A stretch of DNA of 64,000 bases from Limnephilus marmoratus (Eukaryota; Arthropoda; Insecta; Trichoptera; Limnephilidae): positions 23,631,286 through 23,695,285 of the forward strand of contig OU862913.1 in assembly GCA_917880885.1 (NCBI GenBank), in the 5' to 3' direction. How positions within the stretch are numbered: the stretch's first letter is position 1; each line of letters opens with the position of its first letter. A program made the position numbers and the translations under genes. The notes beneath the pieces were generated by a model. That model was not told where the DNA came from. It ran no database searches and saw only the letters and a program-made list of their open reading frames with translations. This document shows, one piece after another, positions 24,401-36,400 of the stretch.

Positions 24401-27400
24401 ATTTTTTTCGGAGCTCCATATAAAGTAAGGAGAAAGCGAATTCCGTAAGTGAGGATGACGTCTGCTGAAGAGTTGATGTTTTTAAATACTTCTGCGTTAT
24501 CTATCAAATCATTACGTTTTTCAAACAATTTAAATACTGCAGTTTTTCCCCCTTTGAAAATTGCTGATGTCGTATCGCAGTCAGTTATCGCATATAGGAA
24601 TAAAATATGAGCTCGACATTTTGTATATGCAGTTAAACTTTGTGACTAATATATTTTTGTTTGAATTTGAGCTTTCCCAGGTTTTAAAAAGTAAATGATC
24701 TTATCACTTGGAGTTCGTGCAGTCAGTATTATTAATAAATCTACATCTTCTCCAACAACGACAGTTATATTGTTGCTACTGAATTGATATATTGCGGTTT
24801 CAATAATGAGGACATCAGCATCATTATTAGCTTGTTTCACAAGAATTTTGGCAGCTGCGAATTCTTCACACAACATCGAAATCAAGCGAGTTTTGTTGTG
24901 AACATTAGCGAGAAATTGTTGTTGGTTTGTTGGAACAGTAATTGATCGATCAAAAACTACATCAGACGATGAAGATATTTTTGTAGCTCGACGACGTTGT
25001 TCTGCAGCTTTGATATTTTTCACGCAATCAGTATAACCATCAAATACTATGGTAACGTTGTGACCGAAGTGTCTACGAACATACTGAAGATATAAAATCC
25101 GAAAAATGCAGGTTTACGCCGGTTCCTATGGAAAATCCCAAAAATGCAGGTGTGCGCCGGCAGTAACAGGCAGACATTACCCAAGGCCAACCGACTAATG
25201 AATTAGGGATGGTCGTTGATTTACTCAGAATCGTGTATTTTCCACGTGTGAGTCACAAAAACTAATATTCCAATTGATACACCCGCGCCTTTTGGCGGGT
25301 TCAAACTAAAACTATAAACTTAAAATTAAGGAGGAACAAATTAAAAAAGCTACTGATTTAAGAAACGATACACTTATTCTAGTAGGACACAAAAGGCAGG
25401 TGTTAATTATTAATCTAGTGTTAGTCTTAAAATTACTTAATTAATTAGCCTTAAAATTAGAAAGTCTGTTTGCTTAATTCTACGGTAAAGTCTTTGTGCA
25501 ATTGTTCAGAATCGAATCACTTCGATGGTTAATATAATTAAAATGTTCAGTCACTTCCCTTTGGATGCTGATGATGGAGTCTCCGCGTACGCATACAGTC
25601 ACTAGGCACTTTAAACTTAGTTATCTATTTCTTTCACTTGTTATTGCACTTTCACGGTCACTTGGTTAGACTTCTTGGCGGAAGTTCACGAACGTATCGG
25701 TGGTTCCTGGCCGAAACCCGCGAGCGTGTCTGTTAATTTCGTATTTTCTAGATTTGAAATCGCGATAAAACGAGAACGGTATTTCGTACAGAAAAAAGTA
25801 TTGATATCATTTTTGTAGAGAATTTTACGATCTACAAACTTTACTCAATATTTTTTCGATAGCTCTTACCGTTTCAGAGATATACGCAAAAAACAAAAAA
25901 ATGTGACCTTTGACCTCGAAAAAAAAACCTTGCCAGAGCCGGATCGATGGGGACTTTTGACATAGCATTCGTAATGACGTATTCAAGACTTATACAAAAA
26001 TTCAGCTTTTTAAGAATTAATGTGAGGTCAGCACCTTTTTTCGTCTATTTTGACTGGAGTAATACGCAGAGTACATTGGCCGCTAACTGTATAGCGCCGA
26101 AGGTTCGTGAATCATCGAGTGGCACGTTTTGCCTACCTACCAGTGTTTTGGCTACTACCTGAGCGGTCGACTATTTAAACGAGAACGGGCCCGCTGTCCG
26201 GCAGTAATTAACTAACCCGCAAACGTACGTAGTATTCAGTGCATCGCTGTATCGGTTTCATTCATTGCGATTACGACCTATTGGACTCTCTATTGTTTAC
26301 ATCACTATTGTTTGTTTAATTAAATAAACCAGTGGTGAATAATTAAATAGTGTATTATTTTTGATCACGTATTAAGGTATGGTTTTTCCATATCACTAAA
26401 AATCCATCCCTCCAACTACAGTGCAAGGCGATGGGTCTAGGGAGTCCGGCTAGAGAGGAATAGGTTAGGTTTCCCTCAACCAATCTCTTTCAAACCGGTC
26501 CGCCATGCAGTAGGTAGCCAAACGCATTCGCCGCCAAAACCTAGACAAACCTCGCCCCTGAACCCGGGCGCTTCTGCTAAGACACCAAACGTAGCTAACC
26601 ACTCGGGGTGACCTTCGGCAGGGGTCTTGGTTATCCAATAAATGGTTCCCTTGCGGCGATACCCATATCCGTCTCCCAAATTGAAAAATTATATAATATT
26701 GCGTTTTCGTCAAATATCTCCTCGCTCTAAACATATATTTGTCCCAAATACATTAACAGTAACCATCATGCCGATTCTCCACAGGGTCAGGCAGCGAGAA
26801 TAGACTGCCACATGCCTCTGTCTCGGCACACACTCTTGATTCAATCATGTTTAGTCTCACACATACTCTTCTGTTATATTGATTGTTGACATGGGTTGAA
26901 TCAAGTAATAGATTCACTTGATCGTGCCATGTATTCCTCGGGTGTCCCCGATTTTTTCTACCACAAACTTCCTGGTTGTCTCTCTTTTTTTTGTATGAAT
27001 ACCCCACAAGAGTCCCAACTGCTCCCGTCTGAAGCCAGTGAAACTATGGCGTCCCCAATTGGGGTAAGTTGTGGGGCTGAAGGTAGTCGGGAGGGGAAGG
27101 AAGGTGGGGGAGTACCTGGCTCTTCAGATCTGGTCACCGAACACGGCTAATGTCATTTCAAGCAACGTTTCAATTCTGAATGGTGGTCTTACACCAGGGC
27201 GATACTGAGAGTGTCTTCCACTCTGGAACGTGCCGCAAATATACAGTATATATTTTTAAATGAATAAATTTCGAAATAACACAAATTAATCAGATAAAAT
27301 TTATTTGCCACGCCGGGATTCGATCCCGTGACCTTAGATGTGCGAGTCAAGAGCCTTATCGCTGGTCTACGCCGGCCGTCTCTTCTCCTAACAATCCTTT

Positions 27401-30400
27401 GTTTGTGCATCTGGTCTGCATGACCTGTTTGGTCTATTCGTTAAGCTAGTAGGTACCTAGTACTATCTATAGATACTCTACTATAAATGAGGCCCCTAGA
27501 AACAAAGACGGAAGTGTCCACCTCACGTCAAAAATGAGTTGAATATGCAGTTTCATAGAGAAAAGTTCACTCTATCTCCATAATGTATCTGTTTGTAACA
27601 TAAACCTCATTAAACCATAGTATTTTGGCTTTAAAGTTTTGTTGTTGTAACAAACACGGAAGTGTCCACCTCCTTCCGAAACAAAAGCGGCAGTTTTTCA
27701 AATAGCCAATCAGGATGCTCTATTCATAATGGCCGCCGTACTTTAAATCATACAAACTCCTGCAAAAGCGTCAATGAATAGTGTACGGATAAGTTATTTT
27801 TTGGGTTGTAATAACCATTTATTGTTGGTGGACATTACATATTCCAAGAATGGAAGCTTTCCCCGATATTTTGCCACCAGAATCAGCGAGGAAATGTATC
27901 AAACAACCACTCAAATGGTAGGCAAACATTACCAAGAAAAAAGGTAAATCGCCTTTATGTTGTAGGCAAATGTCTAAATATGACATTTGAGGATTTATCT
28001 GAATTTGTTCACATTTTTTTTGTAAGGATATGGATCGAGTCAGCTAGGCCATGTATTTTGACAACTATACCTAAATAAATTATTTGATATAATATTTCAA
28101 ATTAATAACAACTGAAAATTATTTTTTTTAATTATTTGTTATAGATTCATTCAAGGATCAGCAGAAAATATGTCAGGCTCATTAATGATTTAGTTAATTT
28201 TTGTTTTATTTTATAATTTGGTTAAATTTTCTATTATTTTCTATTTCATAGTGGATGTAATTTCATTATTTAAAAAAAATCTAACATCTATTTCTCGGAA
28301 TTTATGAATATTTGTAAATTTGATAAATTTATTAAGTAAACTAAGCTGTTCATATTATTTCCATTTCATATAAAAAAATTTAAAAAAAAAATCTTCTTTT
28401 CAATATTGTTTTCTTACATTGACTGCAACATCTTCGAAATTGTCTTTTAAATCAAAACCGGCAGTGTCCAACTGTTTGTGAATCAAAACAGCAAGTGTCC
28501 AAATGATTGAAACAAAAACGGAAGTGTCCATCAAAAAAATGCAATTTTTAAAGAAACTATGTTAGGGCATTCAGATACATAAATGATTTGAAATATTATT
28601 CTTAAACCGATTAACTAACATAATAATAAATTTTCCTTTCATATTGATGAATAACGGGCGGATTAAACGTTTTTTTTAGTTTGCCAACAATTTAACAAAG
28701 TGGACACTTCCGTCTTTGTTTCTAGGGGCCTCAAATATAAGTAATAACTGAAGGCTAACAGATTGCATCCATCAGCTCAGAGGTCTTTAAGTAGGTACCT
28801 GGAACTAACTATAGATACTCTACTATAAGTAATAACTGAAGGCTAACAGATTGCATTCACCAGTTCAGAGGTCTTTAAGTAGGTACCTAGAACTAACTAT
28901 AGATACTCTACTATAAGTAATAACTGAAGGCTAACAGATTGCATCCACCAGCTCAGAGGTCTTTAAGCCAGCAGGCACCTAGTACTAACTATCAATACTC
29001 TACTATAAATCGCATATCTGAACCTTTTCGCAATATTAAAACTCTGTATTCCCTTTACACCATGTATATCCGCCCCCACTTAGAATACTCCACACTAATT
29101 TGGGCACCGTTCTTCCAATGCCATATTGACAGAATCGAAAGTGTGCTAAACAATTTTTTTAAACACATAAAATATAAATTCAAATTACTCTTTGCAAATA
29201 ACCCCGAATCCTTAAAATTTCACAACTTTACTCCACTTCAAACACGAAGATTAATATCTGATCAAATATTGTTTTACAAAATTCTGAATAACGGCCTGGA
29301 CTCTCCTGAGCTCGTAAATTATTTAAGAATTTACATACCTACAAGACCAACCAGACTAAAGCATTTTTTTCATTTGCCCGCGTGCAGAACCAACCTTAGA
29401 AAAAATTCTCCAATCCCCCGTATATGCGCGCAATATAACACGCAATTTAACAATATCGATCTTAATAATACTCTTGTGAAATACCGAAACGAAGTCAAGC
29501 GCACGACCACAAATGTTAATTAAATTAATGCACAACTATAGAAAAGGTACAGCATGAGCATCTCCTGTCCCATCTTCCTCTGCCTCTTGCCCTTTCCTAT
29601 TCCTTCTTCCTTCTAATATACTTATATTGTTCATTTTCATTTAATGGTTATTATCAATTACAATTTTATATTATATCATAATAACCAACATTAGCATAAG
29701 AAATTGTTTTGGCTTACCTCATGTTTAACCTCTTGTATAACTCATCCTGCATAAAAATTGCTGTTTGTTTCTTACAATAAATAAATAAATAAAGTAATAA
29801 CAGAAGGCTAACAGATTGCATCCACCAGCTCAGAGGTCAATAACATTCAACTTCATATTATGTACAATGCATCATCAATGAGCCCAAACCTGTAGAGATG
29901 TAATATAAAATTATTATTTATTTTATTTTTTTGTTATAACTCACGAGATTCCCAATAAGGAACTCCAGTGAAAAATATTATGACTTTAAAAAAATATGAT
30001 CATGTAGACCGATAAACGCTGATTCTGAATATATAGGTTTTATTTAATAATATTAAACGTAGAGTTCTTAAAAAAATATTAAAGTGCATTTTTAAACCTT
30101 TCGTCAAAACACACTGTAAAGTTGGCATTACTGAATGGTTAGTGCTGATGTCACGCGTCACCAGTCATTGTATTGAAATCTTTGATTATGTAGGTATGGC
30201 ATAAGCCATCAGTTTTAACAACATTTCATGTTATTTGTTATTTCATACTGTTTATAGAGATTTAGTTGTTGTGTTTATTTTATTTTATTTTATTTTTTTA
30301 TTTAGTAACTATATGATATTTTTTACATTTTTATATGAAACATGTTAGTTAGATGCATATATAAAATAGAAAATATATTCAAAGTCCTCCTCACTAGGAG

Positions 30401-33400
30401 ATCCTGTGCTGAGGGGAACTATGCTTTGGATAAGTTTTTCAGCGACTTCTATGGTTTAACTTGTTTGGATAAGGTTTTCCAGAAACTTCTATGATGTTTT
30501 AAGTATACTAGTAAGGTCATTTTCCGGTAGTTCCTTCAGCCAACATTTAATGTCTTTAGCTATTTTTTGTTTTAATTTGTTTGATACTAAGTGGGAGTTT
30601 GTTATATAACTTTACTGCTAAAAATTCAGAACTTCTTTGACCAAATGAAGAGTTACACTTTGGTATATTAAGTGTGTCTGTTTGTTTGGCTCTGGTTTTA
30701 TGAGCATGTGAGGTGTCTTTCTCTGGGTCGTTTTTGTGGTGATGTACTAGAATGTTTTTGGCATAGATTTTCTGTATGCTTGGAACATCAAACTGTTTAA
30801 AAATTTCTGTTGTTGACGTCCTAATGGGGACCTTTAGAATGGTCTTTATGATGCAATTCGGAGTTATCTTAAGTTGTTTTAAGTGATTTGATGCTGCTGA
30901 GCCCCATCCTATTACTCCATATTCCAATCGAGAGTGGCATAAAGCATAATATACTCTCTTTAGATCCCTCATCGACAAGATGTTTCTTAATTTTTTGAAG
31001 AAGTAGATGAGTTTTGTTAGCTTTTTTGAGGTAAGATCAATGTGTGAATTCCACTGTAGTTTTTCATCAATTTCAATCCCAAGATATTTAATACTTTTTG
31101 TTTGGGATATAGACGGGCAGGAACATTGTGGAAAAGTATTTTGACATTCATGTAATTTGAGGGTATGCACATTCATTGGTTGTCCTCTTTTGTTTTTGGA
31201 AAATAAATATTGAAACAATATTTAAGCCTAAGCAATTCAGTATCAAAAATAGAGGTATCTCTATTATTTAAAATATTGAAAAACTACTGCACAAAAAAAT
31301 AGTAATGCTACTTTTAGGGAGAATGCTTCGAATAACGGTATTCAAAATGGCGTCAGTTGATCAGCTGATTGCCCAATCCTATAGTAATTTTTCAGGAGTG
31401 ATGACGTCACACGATTCACCGTACATACGGTGGTCTTAGGGGGATCTTGAAAAATTAAAACTTTGACAATTATTTTAACTATTAAAACTAACTCTAAAAA
31501 TAAAAATAAAAGTGCAGTTATTTAAGTTAGAAGGTCATTATTCATTAAAAAAAATTGGACAGGAGTTCTCTATTACTCACAACCATCTGAATGTGGAGAC
31601 ATCTGGGATTCATAATTTGGGAGGCAGGGGCAAAAGCAGGGATGGCTAGGTTCATGGGGTGAGGTTGTCTGGCCCTGATAGAAATTATTTTTCTCAGGGC
31701 CTCCTGAATGGAGCTAATGTAAAAAAAAAACCTATGACAACCCCTGCTTGGGTTTTGTGAGGCTAGAGGAAGTGGGGATGCTTGAGATGATGAAGAGTGT
31801 AGTGTATGTAAATGTAGGTGTGTTCGGATATCACGCCGCTCGGAAACGTTCGGGTTTCCGAAGATTGACGAGCGGGCTCTCAGTACAAGAGAACAGCTGA
31901 CGGGTCCCACCGCTCTCAGATCCATTCTAGAAGCCTTAGTAAACAGTCGGTACTATTGACATAAATACAATACTACTTGAATTCATTATAATTACCAATA
32001 ATATGAAGACATCGAACTTACGTTGTAATCCTTATTATTGTGGGCTAGTGAACCACTAAATTAAAGAACATTATAAAGAGGAAGATGAGGAAGTGCCTGA
32101 CTTTTCAAATCAGAAAACATGGCCAAAGCCATTTAAAGCAAAATTTCATTTCTGAATACTGGTCTTTCACCACGGTGATACTGGGAGTATATTTCACTCT
32201 TAAAGATGCCTCAAATATACTATACATCTCGTGACCTCCGGCTTACTAGTCGAGAGATGAACTCCTCGATCACGGAGGCCGTCAATTTAATGCTTTAATC
32301 CTCTTTATATCATTTTGTGCGTTTAGTTTTGATGTAACCTTATATTGGATACCAAGGACTTGGTATTCCTGTCGTCTATATAAAATGTATCACTTCTATA
32401 TAAAAAAAAATACTGTAATGTTGTCCGAAACTTTGGCTAAAAATGGGCGGCATAATAACTCAAAAACCATTTGCCATTATGAAATTTAAATCGTGTTGTA
32501 AAAATGATCATCCTAAGAGCTGCTCTCATAACAATCACTCAACGTAACCCATATAGGAGATGCAATAGTCCCACTGGTTCCAGGCAGCTGGAATCTTTTG
32601 CGTCAATAATATAAAAAAAGTAATAATTCGAAAGAATCAATCAGTTTTTACTTTTCGAGTAATTGAAAATAACACTTTTTCAGGGAATAAAATGAAGAGT
32701 GTTTGTGTTCACAGGGACGGTTTGGGGCTGGTGAAGAAGACGACATCATCTGGCAAGGCGATCTCACCCTACTGAGCGACAGGTGGATGGTGACTACTGC
32801 ACAATCCATTGAAAGTTTTGGGTGAGTTTATTGTTTTATTAATTTTAAATTGAACTCGTCTTGTAAATAACTATCAAAATGATGAATGTAAATGAATATC
32901 CTAAGTAGTTTGATATTTTGATAAGATCAATAACTGGAATCTTTTTAATTCTGTGATAGAGTACTTTTGAAGAGAGTTGTAGATATGCACATATCTGGGA
33001 CCAAAAATATGTAATAAAATCCACCCAGAATTAAATAATAAGGCTTGCAAAATATCCTACATCGGTTCAATTTTTTTTTTTTTAAAGAAAGACAAACATT
33101 CCCGGGTTACGAATAACCCAACAATGTTTGAAAATCTCCTACTACCACCACAGAAAGCCGAAAATGTTGCTTGTGTTGTGATGGAGGACTTAGCCAGCCG
33201 AGGAATTGAACACGCGACGCCCGGATGGGATCCAAGTGCTATACCCACTCAACCACCGACCAGTCAACAATAACTAAATGATTGATTGACTTAGGTGGGA
33301 TAGAGTCTGAAAAAACTATTAAACAATGTCACTTAAAATTTTACGTGGCTAGCTATTAACGGCACTAGTAAAAAAAAATGTATATGTATAAATAATAATA

Positions 33401-36400
33401 AAAAAAGATAGGTATGTATTTTACAAAATAAATTTTTGGCAAATTCATTAATATTCAATAAAAAAAAATTATAAAATCAAATTTTTTTACAGAATAAATT
33501 TTTGACATTTTCATCAGCATTTGGTTACTTCAGTTACATTTATTAGAACAGGCAATCTGCCTAGCTAGTAACTAATATTGACCTACAAGACATAATAACA
33601 GACAGACAGAAAGACGTAGCGGAGAATTTTGATTTATAATATGTAAAGAAAATGGAATTATGTGCCAATATCACCACTCCTTCCTTTTGTTTCAGATCCG
33701 AAAATATAAAATATGTCGGACTGGGGTGGACATACAACCCGTACCCTAAAGATGTAATCTACAATATTAGTAAAATATTCGTCCATCCAGGGTACAACTC
33801 CAAAACCTCCCTAGTGTACAACAACATCGCTCTGATGGAGGTAGACAGACAGTGAGTATTTTTTGTCGTAATTTTCATAATGATTTGATACATGAATAGA
33901 AGAGCTATTGCTTGTAAATTGGAAGTTGGTGATAAAGTATACGTCAAGAACACGACTAAAAAAAACAAGCTGCGCTTGAACGACGAACCCACAACACATA
34001 TCGTTAAAGCGAACAAAGGAGGAGACGTAGGTCTTCGGAATGATGAAACTGGTCAGCGAATCAGATGACACACACACCTTAAAGGAGTGGAAGGACATTG
34101 GAAGGTGCTAGATGATGAGAATAATACTAGTGCTGCTCAAACAAACGATAATGGCCATGTAAATCAATCACAATTCGAGTGAATAAATTGATGGACAATA
34201 ATGAGGAAATAATTGATGATTAGTTATTAAACGTAATTTGAATAAGGACTTGCTGATTGTACTTGATATAGGTACTTATGGAAAAATAAAATATTTATAA
34301 TTAAAAACAATAATAAGGCAGGGATGTAGTGTATTCACACATGTATAGTTGTGAATAACTCTGTCGTCTCAGGCAGTGCGCGCGCGGAGTTGTGGGGCGT
34401 AGGACGGTACTGGGCGACCGACTGCATAGAGAAGACGCGTGGACGCTTGCCGTGAGCCGATATCAGTTAAGATGAGTGTTACTTGTTCTTTCTTAATATT
34501 AACCTTTACATAGTGTACATTACAATATCTACAGGAATTCCAAAAACTGAAAAAATCGGACTAATATCTATGAGAACCAAAGTGAGGACGAATATCTACA
34601 GCTCAAACTGCTGACTAATATCAATGAGAACCAAAGTGTGGACGAATATCTACAGCACTGGCAGAGGTTGGATTTGCAATTATGTATAGCATATTGGAAT
34701 AACGTAATATTGCGTATGCAGTTTAAAAAACTTAAATTATGTATGTAAAAATCCCTAATATCGGACTATTGGACACATTTAGCTGATTATTAAGGATTTG
34801 GATTTTTGTTTTAACAGCTTTCTTTATTTCGAGTGCTTCTAAATTATTTAGTCTGTTACGTTGATTTAACATAATGTTAACAAAAACCAAGCAAAAGAAC
34901 AGTAAAAATAATAAAAGTCAATCGTGAGACAGAAATTTTTACTCGGGACCGAGTGTTATCCGGGAGTTTACTCTTACATCTAACCCTAGATCACTAACCT
35001 TCGTCAAAACGACTACGCGGACTCGAAAAAGTGGTATAAGTTTTGAGTGCGTCGTCGTACGCATTCCAGATTTTTCCAGACGACCTGCAGCTCGCGCGGC
35101 GCACGTGTGTGTTTTTTGTGTAGGGGCCCTGTGTGCCCTGTATGCCATGTGTGCCCTGTATGCCCAAGTGCAACAAATCCTTGTGTGGCGAACACAAACT
35201 TGAAATTTCTCACAAAAATGTATTAATTAATAGTTTTTTCTAAAATTTTTCTTCCTTTTGTTAATTTTATTACTTAATTTTAATATTTTACGTCTTTGTA
35301 TTTTTTAGTTAAGTAATCAGATTTAAGCATTTAAAAAAACAAAAATTTTCATAGAGTAAAAACTCTGGTCTCAATTAAAAGACTGCCAAAGTAATTAAAA
35401 TATGATTTTCGAAAATAAAAAACCTATAAACATGTTGCGTAAATACATTTCGGCGATTCATTTTTATACAAATTTCATAATGCCAGAGCTCACCAGTAGT
35501 TTTATACAAACCTTGTCCTGACAATAACGAACACAACAAAAAAAGAATTATCCTATTTGGAGCAGTCGTTCGGAAGTTATGCGCGTACATACATTTCGGC
35601 GATTCATTTTTATTTATATAGATAGAAGATAGAAGATAGAAGATAGAAGATAGAAGATAGAAGATAGAAGATAGAAGATAGAAGATAGAAGATAGAAGAT
35701 AGAAGATAGAAGATAGAAGATAGAAGATAGAAGATAGAAGATAGAAGATAGAAGATAGAAGATAGAAGATAGAAGATAGAAGATAGAAGATAGAAGATAG
35801 AAGATAGAAGATAGAAGATAGAAGATAGAAGATAGAAGATAGAAGATAGAAGATAGAAGATAGAAGATAGAAGATAGAAGATAGAAGATAGAAGATAGAA
35901 GATAGAAGATAGAAGATAGAAGATAGAAGATAGAAGATAGAAGATAGAAGATAGAAGATAGAAGATAGAAGATAGAAGATAGAAGATAGAAGATAGAAGA
36001 TAGAAGATAGAAGATAGAAGATAGAAGATAGAAGATAGAAGATAGAAGATAGAAGATAGAAGATAGAAGATAGAAGATAGAAGATAGAAGATAGAAGATA
36101 GAAGATAGAAGATAGAAGATAGAAGATAGAAGATAGAAGATAGAAGATAGAAGATAGAAGATAGAAGATAGAAGATAGAAGATAGAAGATAGAAGATAGA
36201 AGATAGAAGATAGAAGATAGAAGATAGAAGATAGAAGATAGAAGATAGAAGATAGAAGATAGAAGATAGAAGATAGAAGATAGAAGATAGAAGATAGAAG
36301 ATAGAAGATAGAAGATAGATAATAGAAGATAGAAGATAGAAGAAGATGCAAAAATCAGTCATTTTAAATACAATGACATGTAGGATTACAAAAGATTTTT

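Larger units (their letters stand above)
27440..29850. repeat. 88-bp tandem repeat, interrupted twice
   Basis: Units begin at 28741, 28829 and 28917 (GTAATAACTGAAGGCTAACA ...). A partial unit lies at 27440-27487 and another restarts at 29794. The array is split by a TIR element (27488-28733) and a LINE (~29009-29793), both at the ...CTACTATAA|GTAATAAC position of the unit. Confidence 0.85.
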
